DNA of 64,000 nt from positions 1 to 64,000 of the forward strand of contig QKED01000013.1 in the NCBI GenBank assembly GCA_003252455.1, given 5' to 3'. The DNA is from Gammaproteobacteria bacterium (GTDB lineage Bacteria; Pseudomonadota; Gammaproteobacteria; Thiohalomonadales; Thiohalomonadaceae). How positions within the stretch are numbered: position 1 is the stretch's first letter; the number at the start of each line of letters is the position of its first letter. Of this stretch, positions 16,747-25,174 are shown piece after piece. The notes under the pieces were generated by a model. The model worked only from the letters and a program-made list of their open reading frames with translations, made no database searches and was not told the origin of the DNA. A program made the position numbers and the translations under genes.

Positions 16747-17076
16747 GACAGCGCCTCCGCAGCGGGCTGTGACGGTGAATGGGGCGCAAGACTCCGTTTG
16801 CCGGTAGTTCTCCAATACTTGGAGCGAGTAACATTAAGAGTGGAATGCCACGCAAAATCAGCAACCTATACTGACCTAATCGCCTGTGGGTGTGTTGCGT
16901 CAAACGCTGTAAGAGAGTCGCCTTACTAGGCCGTAGAGGATTGTGGGTCGCTTGCGTCGGTTGTGAGCCGCGCGGGCGCGGGGCGCCGCGTGCGGGCGCG
17001 GCGCTTTGCCCAAGCTGGCCTTTGGTGCGAGAATCGCCCGACACTCACATTTCCGAGCAGCCCGAGGCGTAGCGCG
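16747..17076. other. Intergenic region upstream of ubiE and the EAL gene
   Basis: This 330-bp gap separates divergent genes. The left part is AT-richer (around 16815-16880) and is the likely promoter zone for the EAL gene. A short hairpin GCGTCAAACGC lies near 16898. The right part (16960-17010) is extremely GC-rich. I see no coding sequence. Confidence 0.4.
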
Positions 17077-17832
17077 ATGAACCAGCACGACCAGGAGACC
17101 ACCCACTTCGGTTTCGAACAGGTCCCGGTGGGCGAGAAGGCGGGCAAGGTGGCCGAGGTGTTCCACTCGGTGGCGGCCAAGTACGACCTGATGAACGACC
17201 TGATGTCGCTCGGCATCCACCGTCTGTGGAAGCGCTACACCATCGAGCTCTCCGGGGTGCGCAAGGGGCAGCGGGTGCTCGACATCGCCGGGGGTACCGG
17301 CGATCTGACGGCCAAGTTTGCCGAGATCGTCGGGCGCGAGGGGCAGGTGGTGCTGGCCGACATCAACGCCTCCATGCTCGAAGTGGGGCGGCGGCGCCTC
17401 ATCGATCGCGGCATCATCGGCAACGTGGAGTATGCCCAGGCCAACGCCGAGGCCCTGCCCTTTCCGGACAACTACTTCGACGCCATCACCATCGCCTTCG
17501 GCCTGCGCAACGTCACCGACAAGGACCGGGCGCTCGCCTCCATGTACCGCGTGCTCAAGCCGGGCGGGCGTCTGTTGGTGCTGGAGTTCTCCAAGCCGGT
17601 GGCCCCCGGTCTCGGCCCCATCTACGACCAGTACTCCTTCAAGCTGCTGCCGCTGATGGGCAAGCTGGTGGCCGACGACCCCGACAGCTACCGCTACCTG
17701 GCCGAGTCGATCCGCATGCACCCCGACCAGCAGACCCTCAAGGGGATGATGGAGGCGGTGGGCTTCGAGCGCTGCGATTACCACAACCTCACCGGCGGCA
17801 TCGTCGCCCTGCACCGCGGGTTCAAGTTCTGA
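17077..17832 (+). CDS. ubiE: Ubiquinone/menaquinone C-methyltransferase UbiE
   Basis: A 251-residue SAM-dependent C-methyltransferase acting on 2-polyprenyl-6-methoxy-benzoquinol in ubiquinone synthesis (and on demethylmenaquinone where that is made). [36 protein letters not shown] (SAM motif I) and AFGLRNVTD are family hallmarks. The ATG at 17077 gives the usual UbiE length. Its stop overlaps the ubiJ ATG by one base (TGATG). Confidence 0.97.
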   Translation: MNQHDQETTHFGFEQVPVGEKAGKVAEVFHSVAAKYDLMNDLMSLGIHRLWKRYTIELSGVRKGQRVLDIAGGTGDLTAKFAEIVGREGQVVLADINASMLEVGRRRLIDRGIIGNVEYAQANAEALPFPDNYFDAITIAFGLRNVTDKDRALASMYRVLKPGGRLLVLEFSKPVAPGLGPIYDQYSFKLLPLMGKLVADDPDSYRYLAESIRMHPDQQTLKGMMEAVGFERCDYHNLTGGIVALHRGFKF

Positions 17833-18470
17833 TGAGCGACCTGGCGCTGCTCTCCACCGCCGCCTGCGCCGCGTTGCAGCAGGTGGTCAATGCCGCCCTG
17901 ACCCTCGACCCCGATACCCTGGCGCGTCTCGCACCACTGCAGGGGCGGGTGGTGGCGCTACACCTCGACGGCATCGAGCGCACCCTCTTCCTGCTCCCCG
18001 GTCCCGAGGGGCTGACCCTCTATGCGCACTTCGACGGCGAGGTCGACACGCGCCTCTCCGGCACCCCCCTGGCCCTGGCGCGCATGAGCACCAGCCACCG
18101 CCCCGGCGAGGTGATGTTCGGCGCCGGGGTGCGTATCGACGGCGATGTGGAGCTGGGTCAGCAGTTCAAGGCGATCCTCGCCCAGCTCGATATCGACTGG
18201 GAGGAGCACCTCTCGCGCCTGGTGGGCGACGCCTTGGCACATCAGGCCGGGCGCCTGCTGCGGGGCCTGCGCGCCTGGGCTGGCCAGAGTGAGGCGGCGC
18301 TGGGCGAGGATACCGCCGACTACCTGATGGAGGAGCGCCGCTGGCTACCCCATCGCGACGAGGTGAGTGAGTTCCTCGACCAGGTCGACACCCTGCGCAG
18401 CGATGCCGAACGGCTGCAGGCGCGCATCGCACGTCTCGATCGCCTGCTGCCGCCGAATGGCGGCGGATAG
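17832..18470 (+). CDS. ubiJ: Ubiquinone biosynthesis accessory factor UbiJ
   Basis: A 212-residue protein with an N-terminal SCP2-like lipid-binding domain (about 20-110, with RVDGDVELGQQF-type strand region) and a C-terminal coiled coil (about 175-208). UbiJ pairs with UbiK and helps the cytosolic Ubi complex handle hydrophobic intermediates. Overlap with ubiE and the nearby ubiB reproduce the gammaproteobacterial ubiE-ubiJ-ubiB order, here interrupted by a small EF-hand gene. Confidence 0.9.
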   Translation: MSDLALLSTAACAALQQVVNAALTLDPDTLARLAPLQGRVVALHLDGIERTLFLLPGPEGLTLYAHFDGEVDTRLSGTPLALARMSTSHRPGEVMFGAGVRIDGDVELGQQFKAILAQLDIDWEEHLSRLVGDALAHQAGRLLRGLRAWAGQSEAALGEDTADYLMEERRWLPHRDEVSEFLDQVDTLRSDAERLQARIARLDRLLPPNGGG

Positions 18471-18589
18471 ACGTGGCGGGGCTCTGCGGAGTCGGACATA
18501 ATAGCCGCGATTATTGTCACGTAACCCAAGGGTGCGGGGGGCAGATCCCCCGGACGCGATCCGCCACGGAACCTCAAGGAGTCAAACCC

Positions 18590-18883
18590 ATGCATCTGCC
18601 GCGTAACCTCAGCCTGCTCCTCATCGCCCTGCTCATGGCCCCCACTGCGCTGCTCGCCGAAGAGAACGCCGACGAGAGCGATAGCCTGAGCATCTTCCGT
18701 CACATGGATACCGACAAGGACGGCAAGATCAGCCAGCAGGAGTTCGTCAACGAGGTGGTGATGCGAGCCAACAACGGTTTCGCCCGTCTCGACCTGAACG
18801 GTGACGGCTACGTCACCCGCGAAGAGGGCGCCACCGTCAGCGGCGCCGTGCGCGACGCCTACCGCGAAGGTGCCGTCGAGTAA
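18590..18883 (+). CDS. Periplasmic EF-hand calcium-binding protein
   Basis: A 97-residue exported protein. A signal peptide (about 1-23, ending LLAEE) is followed by two canonical EF-hand loops, D40-E51 (DTDKDGKISQQE) and D68-E79 (DLNGDGYVTREE), with Asp/Asn at positions 1, 3 and 5 and Glu at position 12. It probably binds calcium in the periplasm. AAGGAG lies upstream of the ATG. It sits between ubiJ and ubiB on the same strand, an unexpected insertion in a conserved operon; an imperfect AT-rich inverted repeat at 18495-18520 could carry its own promoter. Confidence 0.85.
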   Translation: MHLPRNLSLLLIALLMAPTALLAEENADESDSLSIFRHMDTDKDGKISQQEFVNEVVMRANNGFARLDLNGDGYVTREEGATVSGAVRDAYREGAVE

Positions 18884-18980
18884 TCTCCCCCGCTCTCCCG
18901 ACCGGCCCAGTGCCGGTCGCCTGGTGCCGCCGCCCCGCGCAGGGGCACCCTCACCTCTCCCCTGCACGAGGTAGCCCCTG

Positions 18981-20639
18981 GTGATCCGCCCCGGTCAGGC
19001 GATGCGCCTGCTCTATATCAGTTGGGTGCTGTTCAAACACGGCCTGGACGAGGTGATCCTCGCCACCCATCTGTTCCGCCCGATCCACTTCCTACGCTAC
19101 CTCATGTGGTGGCGCGTGCTGCGCGACACCGAGCTCAGCCGTGGCGTGCGGATCCGGCGTACCTTGGAGGATCTGGGGCCGATCTTCGTCAAATTTGGGC
19201 AGATCCTCTCTACCCGCCGCGACCTCATGCCGGACGACATCGCCATCGAGCTGGCGCGCCTGCAGGACCGTGTGCAGCCCTTCCCCAGCAATCAGTCGCG
19301 GGCGATTATCGAGAAGTCTCTGGGTAAGCCCATCGGCGAGCTGTTCGAGCGCTTCGATAGCGAGCCGATGGCCTCTGCCTCCATCGCCCAGGTGCACGGC
19401 GCGCGCCTGCACGACGGACGCGAGGTGGTGGTGAAGGTGGTGCGCCCCACCATCAAGCCGGTGATCCAGCGTGATATCGGTCTGCTCTACATCCTCGCCG
19501 ACAAGCTGGAGCGCTACTGGTCGCAGGGCCCCCGACTGCGCCCGCGCGAGGTGGTGGCGGAGTTCGAGAAGACCCTGCTCGATGAACTCGACCTGATGCG
19601 CGAGGCCGCCTCCTGCTCCATCCTGCGGCGCAACTTCGACGGCTCGCCGGTGCTCTACATCCCCGAGGTGCACTGGGAGATGACGCGGCGCAGCGTGATG
19701 GTGATGGAGCGCATCCACGGCATCCCCATCGGCAATGTGGAGGCGATCCGCGCCGCTGGCATCGACCTGCAGACCCTCTCCGAGCGCGGCGTGGAGATCT
19801 TCTTCACCCAGGTCTTCAGGCACAACTTCTTCCATGCCGACATGCACCCGGGCAACATCTTCGTCGGCCCCGATGGGCGCTATATCGCCGTCGACTTCGG
19901 CATCGTCGGCTCACTGAGTCCGGATGACCAGCGCTATCTGGCGGAGAACTTCCTCGCCTTCTTCAAGCGCGACTACGCCCGCGTGGCGGAGCTGCACGTG
20001 GAGTCGGGCTGGGTCCCCGCCTCCACCCGCGTGGATGAGTTCGAGGCGGCGATCCGCACCGTCTGCGAGCCGATCTTCGAGCGTCCGCTGTCGCAGATCT
20101 CCTTCGGCCATCTGCTGCTGCGCCTGTTCCAGACCGCACGGCGCTTCAACATGGAGGTGCAGCCGCAGCTGGTGCTGCTGCAGAAGACCCTGCTCAACAT
20201 CGAGGGCCTTGGTCGCCAGCTCTACCCGGACCTCGACCTGTGGCGTACCGCCAAGCCCTTTCTGGAGCGCTGGATGGACGAACAGGTGGGGGGGCGTGCC
20301 TTCCTCAACCGCATGAAGGGCAATCTGCCCAAGTGGGGGGAGACCCTGCCGGAGCTGCCCGGCCTGCTGCACGAGCTGTTACAGCAGGCGCGCCACGGCC
20401 AACTGAAGATCGGCTCCGATCCCCGCGAGATGGCCGAGCTACGCGCGGAGATCCGCCGCGCCAACCAGCGTACCTTCTTTGCCATCACCGGCGCCGCCAT
20501 GCTCATCAGTTCGGCGCTCATCTTCGGCCTCGACGGCTACGCCCCCCCGGTGCTGGTCTCAGGGGCCCCGTTGCTGAGCTGGATCAGCGGCATCCTCGGC
20601 GCTGCCCTGCTGGTGGCCGCCTGGCCCAAGGAGCGCTGA
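18981..20639 (+). CDS. ubiB: Ubiquinone biosynthesis atypical kinase-like protein UbiB
   Basis: A 552-residue member of the UbiB/ADCK family needed for ubiquinone production; ATPase activity is thought to help extract intermediates from the membrane. The KxGQ motif is KFGQ at 71-74, with ASASIAQVHGA (Ala-rich nucleotide loop), HADMHPGN and VDFG further on. Two C-terminal hydrophobic helices anchor it in the inner membrane. The start is GTG at 18981; an internal ATG at 19002 is possible. It completes the ubiE-ubiJ-ubiB block. Confidence 0.95.
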   Translation: MIRPGQAMRLLYISWVLFKHGLDEVILATHLFRPIHFLRYLMWWRVLRDTELSRGVRIRRTLEDLGPIFVKFGQILSTRRDLMPDDIAIELARLQDRVQPFPSNQSRAIIEKSLGKPIGELFERFDSEPMASASIAQVHGARLHDGREVVVKVVRPTIKPVIQRDIGLLYILADKLERYWSQGPRLRPREVVAEFEKTLLDELDLMREAASCSILRRNFDGSPVLYIPEVHWEMTRRSVMVMERIHGIPIGNVEAIRAAGIDLQTLSERGVEIFFTQVFRHNFFHADMHPGNIFVGPDGRYIAVDFGIVGSLSPDDQRYLAENFLAFFKRDYARVAELHVESGWVPASTRVDEFEAAIRTVCEPIFERPLSQISFGHLLLRLFQTARRFNMEVQPQLVLLQKTLLNIEGLGRQLYPDLDLWRTAKPFLERWMDEQVGGRAFLNRMKGNLPKWGETLPELPGLLHELLQQARHGQLKIGSDPREMAELRAEIRRANQRTFFAITGAAMLISSALIFGLDGYAPPVLVSGAPLLSWISGILGAALLVAAWPKER

Positions 20640-20753
20640 GAGCGCCCCGTTCATCGTCCCCGTCGGCGGTTTGTCGGGCCACCCGCCGAGTGGGCCCCGG
20701 CAGGCCCCGGGCAGAATCCATCCCTTGCGGGAGATGGTGTAATATCCCCCGGC

Positions 20754-20767
20754 TAAACGTGCGTTTA
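20754..20767. promoter_or_regulatory. Inverted repeat TAAACGTGCGTTTA upstream of the DUF945 gene
   Basis: TAAACG and CGTTTA flank a two-base centre, 75 bp upstream of the DUF945 start. The perfect dyad in an AT-poor context looks like a dimeric repressor operator. No matching regulator can be named from the window. Confidence 0.3.
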
Positions 20768-20841
20768 CACACGCTGCACGGTGGTGTCCGCGGGGGTCCC
20801 GCGCGCGCCGCCCCGCCATGCACTGCCCCGGAGTTCGAGCG

Positions 20842-22203
20842 ATGAGACGAGGTACCATCCGACGCTACACGAGCACCCTGTTGGCCTTGGCGCTCGGGCT
20901 CGTCTATCTGGTCCCCTACCTCATCGGCATCTTCATCGAGCAGCAGGTGAACGAGGGCTTCTACGAGCTGGAGCGTGAGAGTCGTGGCCTCATCGGCGTG
21001 CGCCCCATCGGTTACACCCGTGGCTGGTTCGAGTCGCAGTCGAGCACCATGCTCACCCTGCAGCGGCGCGAGAATGTGGAGCCGCTGCAGGTGACGGTCA
21101 ACGGCGCCATGACCCACGGCTGGGTCGGCAACCTGGAGCTGCTCTACCGCGCCACCTTCACCCCGCAGCTCGACGAGGGCTTCGTGCGTGCCAGCGGCCT
21201 CAACCTGCCCGAGGTGCCGTTCGCCCTGACCCGCGAGATGGACACCCAGGGCGGTACCACCACCAGCCTGCTGGTGAGCCCGTATCACGGCGTCTACGCC
21301 GGCGAGCTGCCGCTGCAGGTCAGCTGGGGGGCCGCCGATGGGCGGGTCGAGCGCGCCATCGCCGGGCGCACCATGGCGATCGAGTTCCGTCTGCCGACGT
21401 TGCGCCTGCGCGAGCGTACCACCGAGATCGCCCTGCGCGACCTCGCCTATCGTGGCGACCTGGAGCGAATCGACGCCTTCCTCTGGCAGGGCAGCCAGCA
21501 GCTGAGCCTCGAAGACCTACACTTCATGCACCGCATCGCCGGCAAGGAGCACTGGCTGCAGCTGGTCCGCCCCCACACCGAGCTGAACCTCACCCCCGAC
21601 GGCAAGCAGTTCAACCTCGATCTCGCCTTCGGTGCAGACGCCCTGCGCCTGAACAGTCAGGTGTACGGTGACCTGCGTCTGGCGCTGACCCTGCATGGCA
21701 TCAACGAGAGCGCCCTGAGCCAGTTCAATCTGGAGCTCTACAACCGCCTGCTCTCCATCTTCGCCCCCTCCTCCATGGGGCTGCCAGGGGTGCTGCGTTC
21801 GGCCCTCCACTCCCTCTCCAGTACCCAACCGGAGCTGGAGGTGAAGGAGTTCAGCGCGCGCACCCCGGATGGTCTGGTGAACGCCAATCTGCGTGCGCGG
21901 CTGTTGCCCGTAGACGCGCAGACGGCACCGCAGCTGGAGGCGCAGGGTGAGCTGCTGCTGCCGCGCTCACTGATGTATATGCTGCTGGAGGGGAGCGCCG
22001 GGACGCAGGCGTGGCACCGCCGCCTCGACGGGGGCGGGCGCGTGCAGACACGCGCCGAGGTGAAGGCGATGCTGCTGGAGAGGTTGCTGCTGGAGGGGTT
22101 GGTGACCCGCGCTGGCGACGGGCTGCTGGTGAAGTTCCGCTACTCTGACGGCACCCTGCTACTGAACGGGCGTGACCCGAGCGCGGCGCTCAACCTGCAG
22201 TAG
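20842..22203 (+). CDS. DUF945 (YdgA-like) family protein
   Basis: A 453-residue protein of the DUF945 family. One N-terminal transmembrane helix (about residues 9-30) leads into a long periplasmic part with the family start VNEGFYELERES and GWFESQSST motif. E. coli YdgA-type proteins are inner-membrane proteins of unclear role. The ATG at 20842 has GGAG about 11 nt upstream. It converges on the DUF2058 gene with a 19-bp gap. Confidence 0.75.
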   Translation: MRRGTIRRYTSTLLALALGLVYLVPYLIGIFIEQQVNEGFYELERESRGLIGVRPIGYTRGWFESQSSTMLTLQRRENVEPLQVTVNGAMTHGWVGNLELLYRATFTPQLDEGFVRASGLNLPEVPFALTREMDTQGGTTTSLLVSPYHGVYAGELPLQVSWGAADGRVERAIAGRTMAIEFRLPTLRLRERTTEIALRDLAYRGDLERIDAFLWQGSQQLSLEDLHFMHRIAGKEHWLQLVRPHTELNLTPDGKQFNLDLAFGADALRLNSQVYGDLRLALTLHGINESALSQFNLELYNRLLSIFAPSSMGLPGVLRSALHSLSSTQPELEVKEFSARTPDGLVNANLRARLLPVDAQTAPQLEAQGELLLPRSLMYMLLEGSAGTQAWHRRLDGGGRVQTRAEVKAMLLERLLLEGLVTRAGDGLLVKFRYSDGTLLLNGRDPSAALNLQ

Positions 22204-22222
22204 TCGCCTGCAGTCGCCGCGC

Positions 22223-22768
22223 TCACCACATCAGGTCGTCGGGGATCTGGAACTCGGCATAGGGGTCGTCCGGGTCGCTCGGCGCCTCCGCTTCGGCCAG
22301 GGCGTACCAGTACCCCGGGGCCAGCTCGCGCAGCTTGGCGACCCCCTCCAGGTCGAGCAGGAAGTGGCGCCGCCCCATGGCGGTGATGGCCAGACGCCCG
22401 GCACTCAGGGCGGCGTGCTGCTGGGCATCCACATAGAGCCGCTTGACGGCGCCCTGTTCGACGAAGTGATACACCACATCTCCCTGGGCCGGCGCCTTGC
22501 CGGCGTGGGTGAGAAAGTCGTGCAACTGGGCGCGGCGCTCCTTCTCCAGACGCTCCGCCTCACGCTGGCGGTTCAGCTCGCGGTCGTGGGCCGCCTTCTC
22601 CTGGGTCGCCTGGCGTGCCAGACGCTCGCTCTCGCTCAGCTCAGGGCCGCTGCCCTTCTTGCCTTTGTTGGCCTTTTTGGCCTTGCTCTGTTCCTTACGC
22701 GCCTTCTGAACCTGCTTCTCGTCGACCAGGCCGGCGCGTAGTAGCTGGTCCGCCAGTGAGTTCGCCAT
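22223..22768 (-). CDS. DUF2058 family protein (YaiL-like)
   Basis: A 181-residue soluble protein. The N-terminus MANSLADQLLRAGLVDEKQVQKARKEQ, the Lys-rich linker (KAKKANKGKK), a charged helical segment and the C-terminal globular part ending with an acidic tail are typical of DUF2058. The family is nucleoid or ribosome associated by annotation only; function is unclear. The ATG at 22768 has GGAG 7 nt upstream, better than the one at 22780. Confidence 0.85.
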   Translation of the reverse strand: MANSLADQLLRAGLVDEKQVQKARKEQSKAKKANKGKKGSGPELSESERLARQATQEKAAHDRELNRQREAERLEKERRAQLHDFLTHAGKAPAQGDVVYHFVEQGAVKRLYVDAQQHAALSAGRLAITAMGRRHFLLDLEGVAKLRELAPGYWYALAEAEAPSDPDDPYAEFQIPDDLMW

Positions 22769-22881
22769 CGATCGCTCCATCTTGCTGGGTCGGCGGGGAC
22801 CGCCGGGGGGCTAAGGATAGCAAATTCGCCGCCGCGATCCCTGCGCCCTCGTCTGTGTGTGATCCCGGCGACCGGCCACGC

Positions 22882-23085
22882 CTAACGCAATGGCGCGCTG
22901 GGGTGAGCATCGCGCACGAGGAAGTGGCGCAGGAGGAACTCCTCATCCTGCGGTGAGAGGTCGAAGCGTAGGCTCACCGCGTCGAGGGTGGCACGGTCGC
23001 AGCGCCCGTGGTACTCCTCTGCGATGGCGCGCACGGCGCGTCTGAGCCCCTCGTGCTCGGGGAGCAGCCCATGGTGGTCGCTCAC
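22882..23085 (-). CDS. Small protein of unknown function
   Basis: A 67-residue acidic/basic soluble protein starting at GTG 23085, which is preceded by AAGGAGG at optimal distance, so translation is well supported. It contains a helix-rich segment (LRRAVRAIAEEYHGRC, LSPQDEEFLLRHFL). I recognise no family. It is divergent from the inositol-monophosphatase-like gene 48 bp away, and the two probably share a promoter region. Confidence 0.65.
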   Translation of the reverse strand: MSDHHGLLPEHEGLRRAVRAIAEEYHGRCDRATLDAVSLRFDLSPQDEEFLLRHFLVRDAHPSAPLR

Positions 23086-23133
23086 GGTACCTCCTTGAGT
23101 GACGGGTCGAACAATGTGGATCGGGAGTATGAC

Positions 23134-23928
23134 ATGCAGCTGGAACAGGTGGTGCTCGATGAGCTTGCGGCGCTGCTGCGTGCGGTGGCGGCGCGTGAGT
23201 TGGTACCGCGCTACACCCATGTGACGCGTCGTATCAAGGCGGATGGCTCGCTGCTCACGGAGGCGGACCTGGCACTGCAGCGCGCCATTGCTACCGCGCT
23301 GGCGGCGCGCTGGCCCGAGGTACCGCTGCTCGGCGAGGAGATGCCGGCCGAGGAGCAGCGACTGCTGCTGCAGAGTCGCGGGGCGGTGTGGCTGCTCGAC
23401 CCCTTGGATGGCACCAGTAACTTCGCCGCCGGGTTGCCCTACTTCGCTATCTCCCTGGCCCTGCTCACCCCCGAAGGGGTGGCCCTGGGGCTGGTCTACG
23501 ACCCGATGCGCGATGAGTGCTTCTGCGCCCGGCGGGGGGGCGGGGCGACACTCAACGGCGTGGCACTAAGGCCCACCACGGAGGGCGCATTGGCCGACTG
23601 CCTGGCCATCGTCGACCTCAAGCGGCTGCCGTCGGCGTGGCTCGGGCGCCTGGTGGCGGGGCCGCCGTATCGCTCGCAGCGCAGCTTCGGGGCGGCGGCG
23701 CTGGAGTGGTGCTGGCTCGCCGCCGGGCGCTGTCAGCTCTACCTGCACGGGCGCCAGATGCCATGGGATCACGCCGCCGGGGCACTCATCCTGCAGGAGG
23801 CGGGCGGGGCCTTGTGCCGCCTCGACGGGGCACCGCTCGACTATCGCCATCTAGCCCCCAGCGGGGTCATCGCGGCGGGGTCGGCAAGTCTGCTGCCGCT
23901 CTGGTACGATTGGCTGATAGGACTATAA
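23134..23928 (+). CDS. Inositol monophosphatase family protein
   Basis: A 264-residue metal-dependent phosphatase of the IMPase/SuhB/CysQ superfamily. Metal-binding residues are visible: GEE (E68, E69), DPLDGTSNF (D89, D92, G93, T94) and the late WDHAAG motif. Substrates in this superfamily include inositol phosphates, fructose bisphosphate, PAP and histidinol phosphate; which applies here is not clear. The ATG at 23134 fits the family N-terminus. A bacteriohemerythrin gene follows after 33 bp on the same strand. Confidence 0.88.
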   Translation: MQLEQVVLDELAALLRAVAARELVPRYTHVTRRIKADGSLLTEADLALQRAIATALAARWPEVPLLGEEMPAEEQRLLLQSRGAVWLLDPLDGTSNFAAGLPYFAISLALLTPEGVALGLVYDPMRDECFCARRGGGATLNGVALRPTTEGALADCLAIVDLKRLPSAWLGRLVAGPPYRSQRSFGAAALEWCWLAAGRCQLYLHGRQMPWDHAAGALILQEAGGALCRLDGAPLDYRHLAPSGVIAAGSASLLPLWYDWLIGL

Positions 23929-23961
23929 CGGAAAGAAGCTACGGTTATTCCGAGGTGGGCG

Positions 23962-24426
23962 ATGGAAGCAGTGTTCGAATGGGATGGGCAGTACAGCGTC
24001 GATTGCCCGCTGCTCGACGAGCAGCACGAGGAGCTGATCCAGTTGGCGGCGGAGCTGCACCGGCGTTACGACGCGCAGGAGCGAGGTACGTTGGCGGAGG
24101 CGTTTGGCTATATGAACGCCTACACCAAGTATCACCTGCGCCTGGAGGAGGTGGTGATGGAGCGGGTCGACTATCCACAGTTGACCGAGCATGTGGAGGA
24201 GCACCGCCGCTTCGAGGAGGCGATCGGCCTGCTGCAGGCGCGCTTCGAGGCGGGTGACGAGTCGGCGGCGGACGCCGCTGCCGGGCTGCTCAGCGACTGG
24301 CTGCTCAAGCACATCCGTGAGGTGGACCGCCATCTGGTCGATTACCTCAAGCAGAGCTACCCCGCCGAGGAGCTGAAGGCGCTGATGGAGCGCTCCTACA
24401 GCGAGGTGTCACTCTACACCCACTGA
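23962..24426 (+). CDS. Bacteriohemerythrin
   Basis: A 154-residue di-iron O2-binding protein, the second in the window. Ligands are H22, H58, E62, H77, H81, H117 and D122. It diverges from the first copy at 35-478 outside these motifs and has a longer C-terminal extension. GAGGTGG precedes the ATG. It follows the inositol-monophosphatase-like gene closely and converges on the GAF gene. Confidence 0.92.
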   Translation: MEAVFEWDGQYSVDCPLLDEQHEELIQLAAELHRRYDAQERGTLAEAFGYMNAYTKYHLRLEEVVMERVDYPQLTEHVEEHRRFEEAIGLLQARFEAGDESAADAAAGLLSDWLLKHIREVDRHLVDYLKQSYPAEELKALMERSYSEVSLYTH

Positions 24427-24442
24427 GTGGGTGCGCGTGGGG

Positions 24443-25069
24443 TTACTCCCCGCCGCCGCGCTGGTGTAGTTTGGCGCGCACCAGGCGCCCTTCGAGCAGG
24501 CGGATCTTCTCGCTCATCTCCAGGGAGATCTTCAACAGCTCCTGGCGCAGATAGATGTTCTCGATCTGCATCTGCAGGTGGTAGGCGAGCTTCTCCAGTA
24601 GCGCCTGGTCGTCGGCGTTGAACTGCAGGCCGGGCTTTTTGTTGAGGACCTGGATCGCCCCGACCACGGTATCGACCTTGCTCACCCCCTTGATCGGCAC
24701 CACCAGCGCGTTATAGGTGATAAAGCCGGTCTGCTGGTCGACGCGCCCGTGGGTGCCCATGGTCTGGTCCATCTTGTGGCGCATCTCGGCCTTGCCGCTG
24801 GCGATCACCTCGCCGACCAGGGAGCCACGGATCGGCACCTCGATCTCGCGCTGTTTGACCCCGGTGCCGGAGTGTAGCCAGACATGTTCGGACTTGGGGT
24901 CGAGGATGAAGATGCTGCAACGCTCGGCGGCGAGCGCCTTGGGCATCAGCTCGACGAAGAACTCCAGCAACTCACGATTACCGGTCTTGCGCCAGGCATC
25001 GTCCACCAGCCGCTGCTTGTCACGGAGGCGCGTGAGGGCCGCCTCAATCTTGTCTATCTCACCATCCAC
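24443..25069 (-). CDS. GAF domain protein
   Basis: A 208-residue soluble sensor-like protein. Residues about 1-25 form a charged helix, about 30-170 a GAF domain (CSIFILDPKSEHVWLHSGTG, RGSLVGEVIASGK, VPIKGVSKVDTVVGAIQVLNK), and the C-terminus is a coiled coil. No output domain is attached, so it may act by dimerisation or with a partner. The GTG at 25069 has AGGAG upstream; a longer in-frame version starts at 25117. Ligand unknown; GAF domains commonly bind cyclic nucleotides, haem or small metabolites. Confidence 0.8.
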   Translation of the reverse strand: MDGEIDKIEAALTRLRDKQRLVDDAWRKTGNRELLEFFVELMPKALAAERCSIFILDPKSEHVWLHSGTGVKQREIEVPIRGSLVGEVIASGKAEMRHKMDQTMGTHGRVDQQTGFITYNALVVPIKGVSKVDTVVGAIQVLNKKPGLQFNADDQALLEKLAYHLQMQIENIYLRQELLKISLEMSEKIRLLEGRLVRAKLHQRGGGE

Positions 25070-25174
25070 ACTCTCTCTCCTCGCTAGACTGTCGGCCCGG
25101 GGCGCCCTAGTCGACAAGGCCGAATTGTAAGACTAGGTCAGGCCCGCTGTCATGGGGGCGCAAAGTCGACGTCA

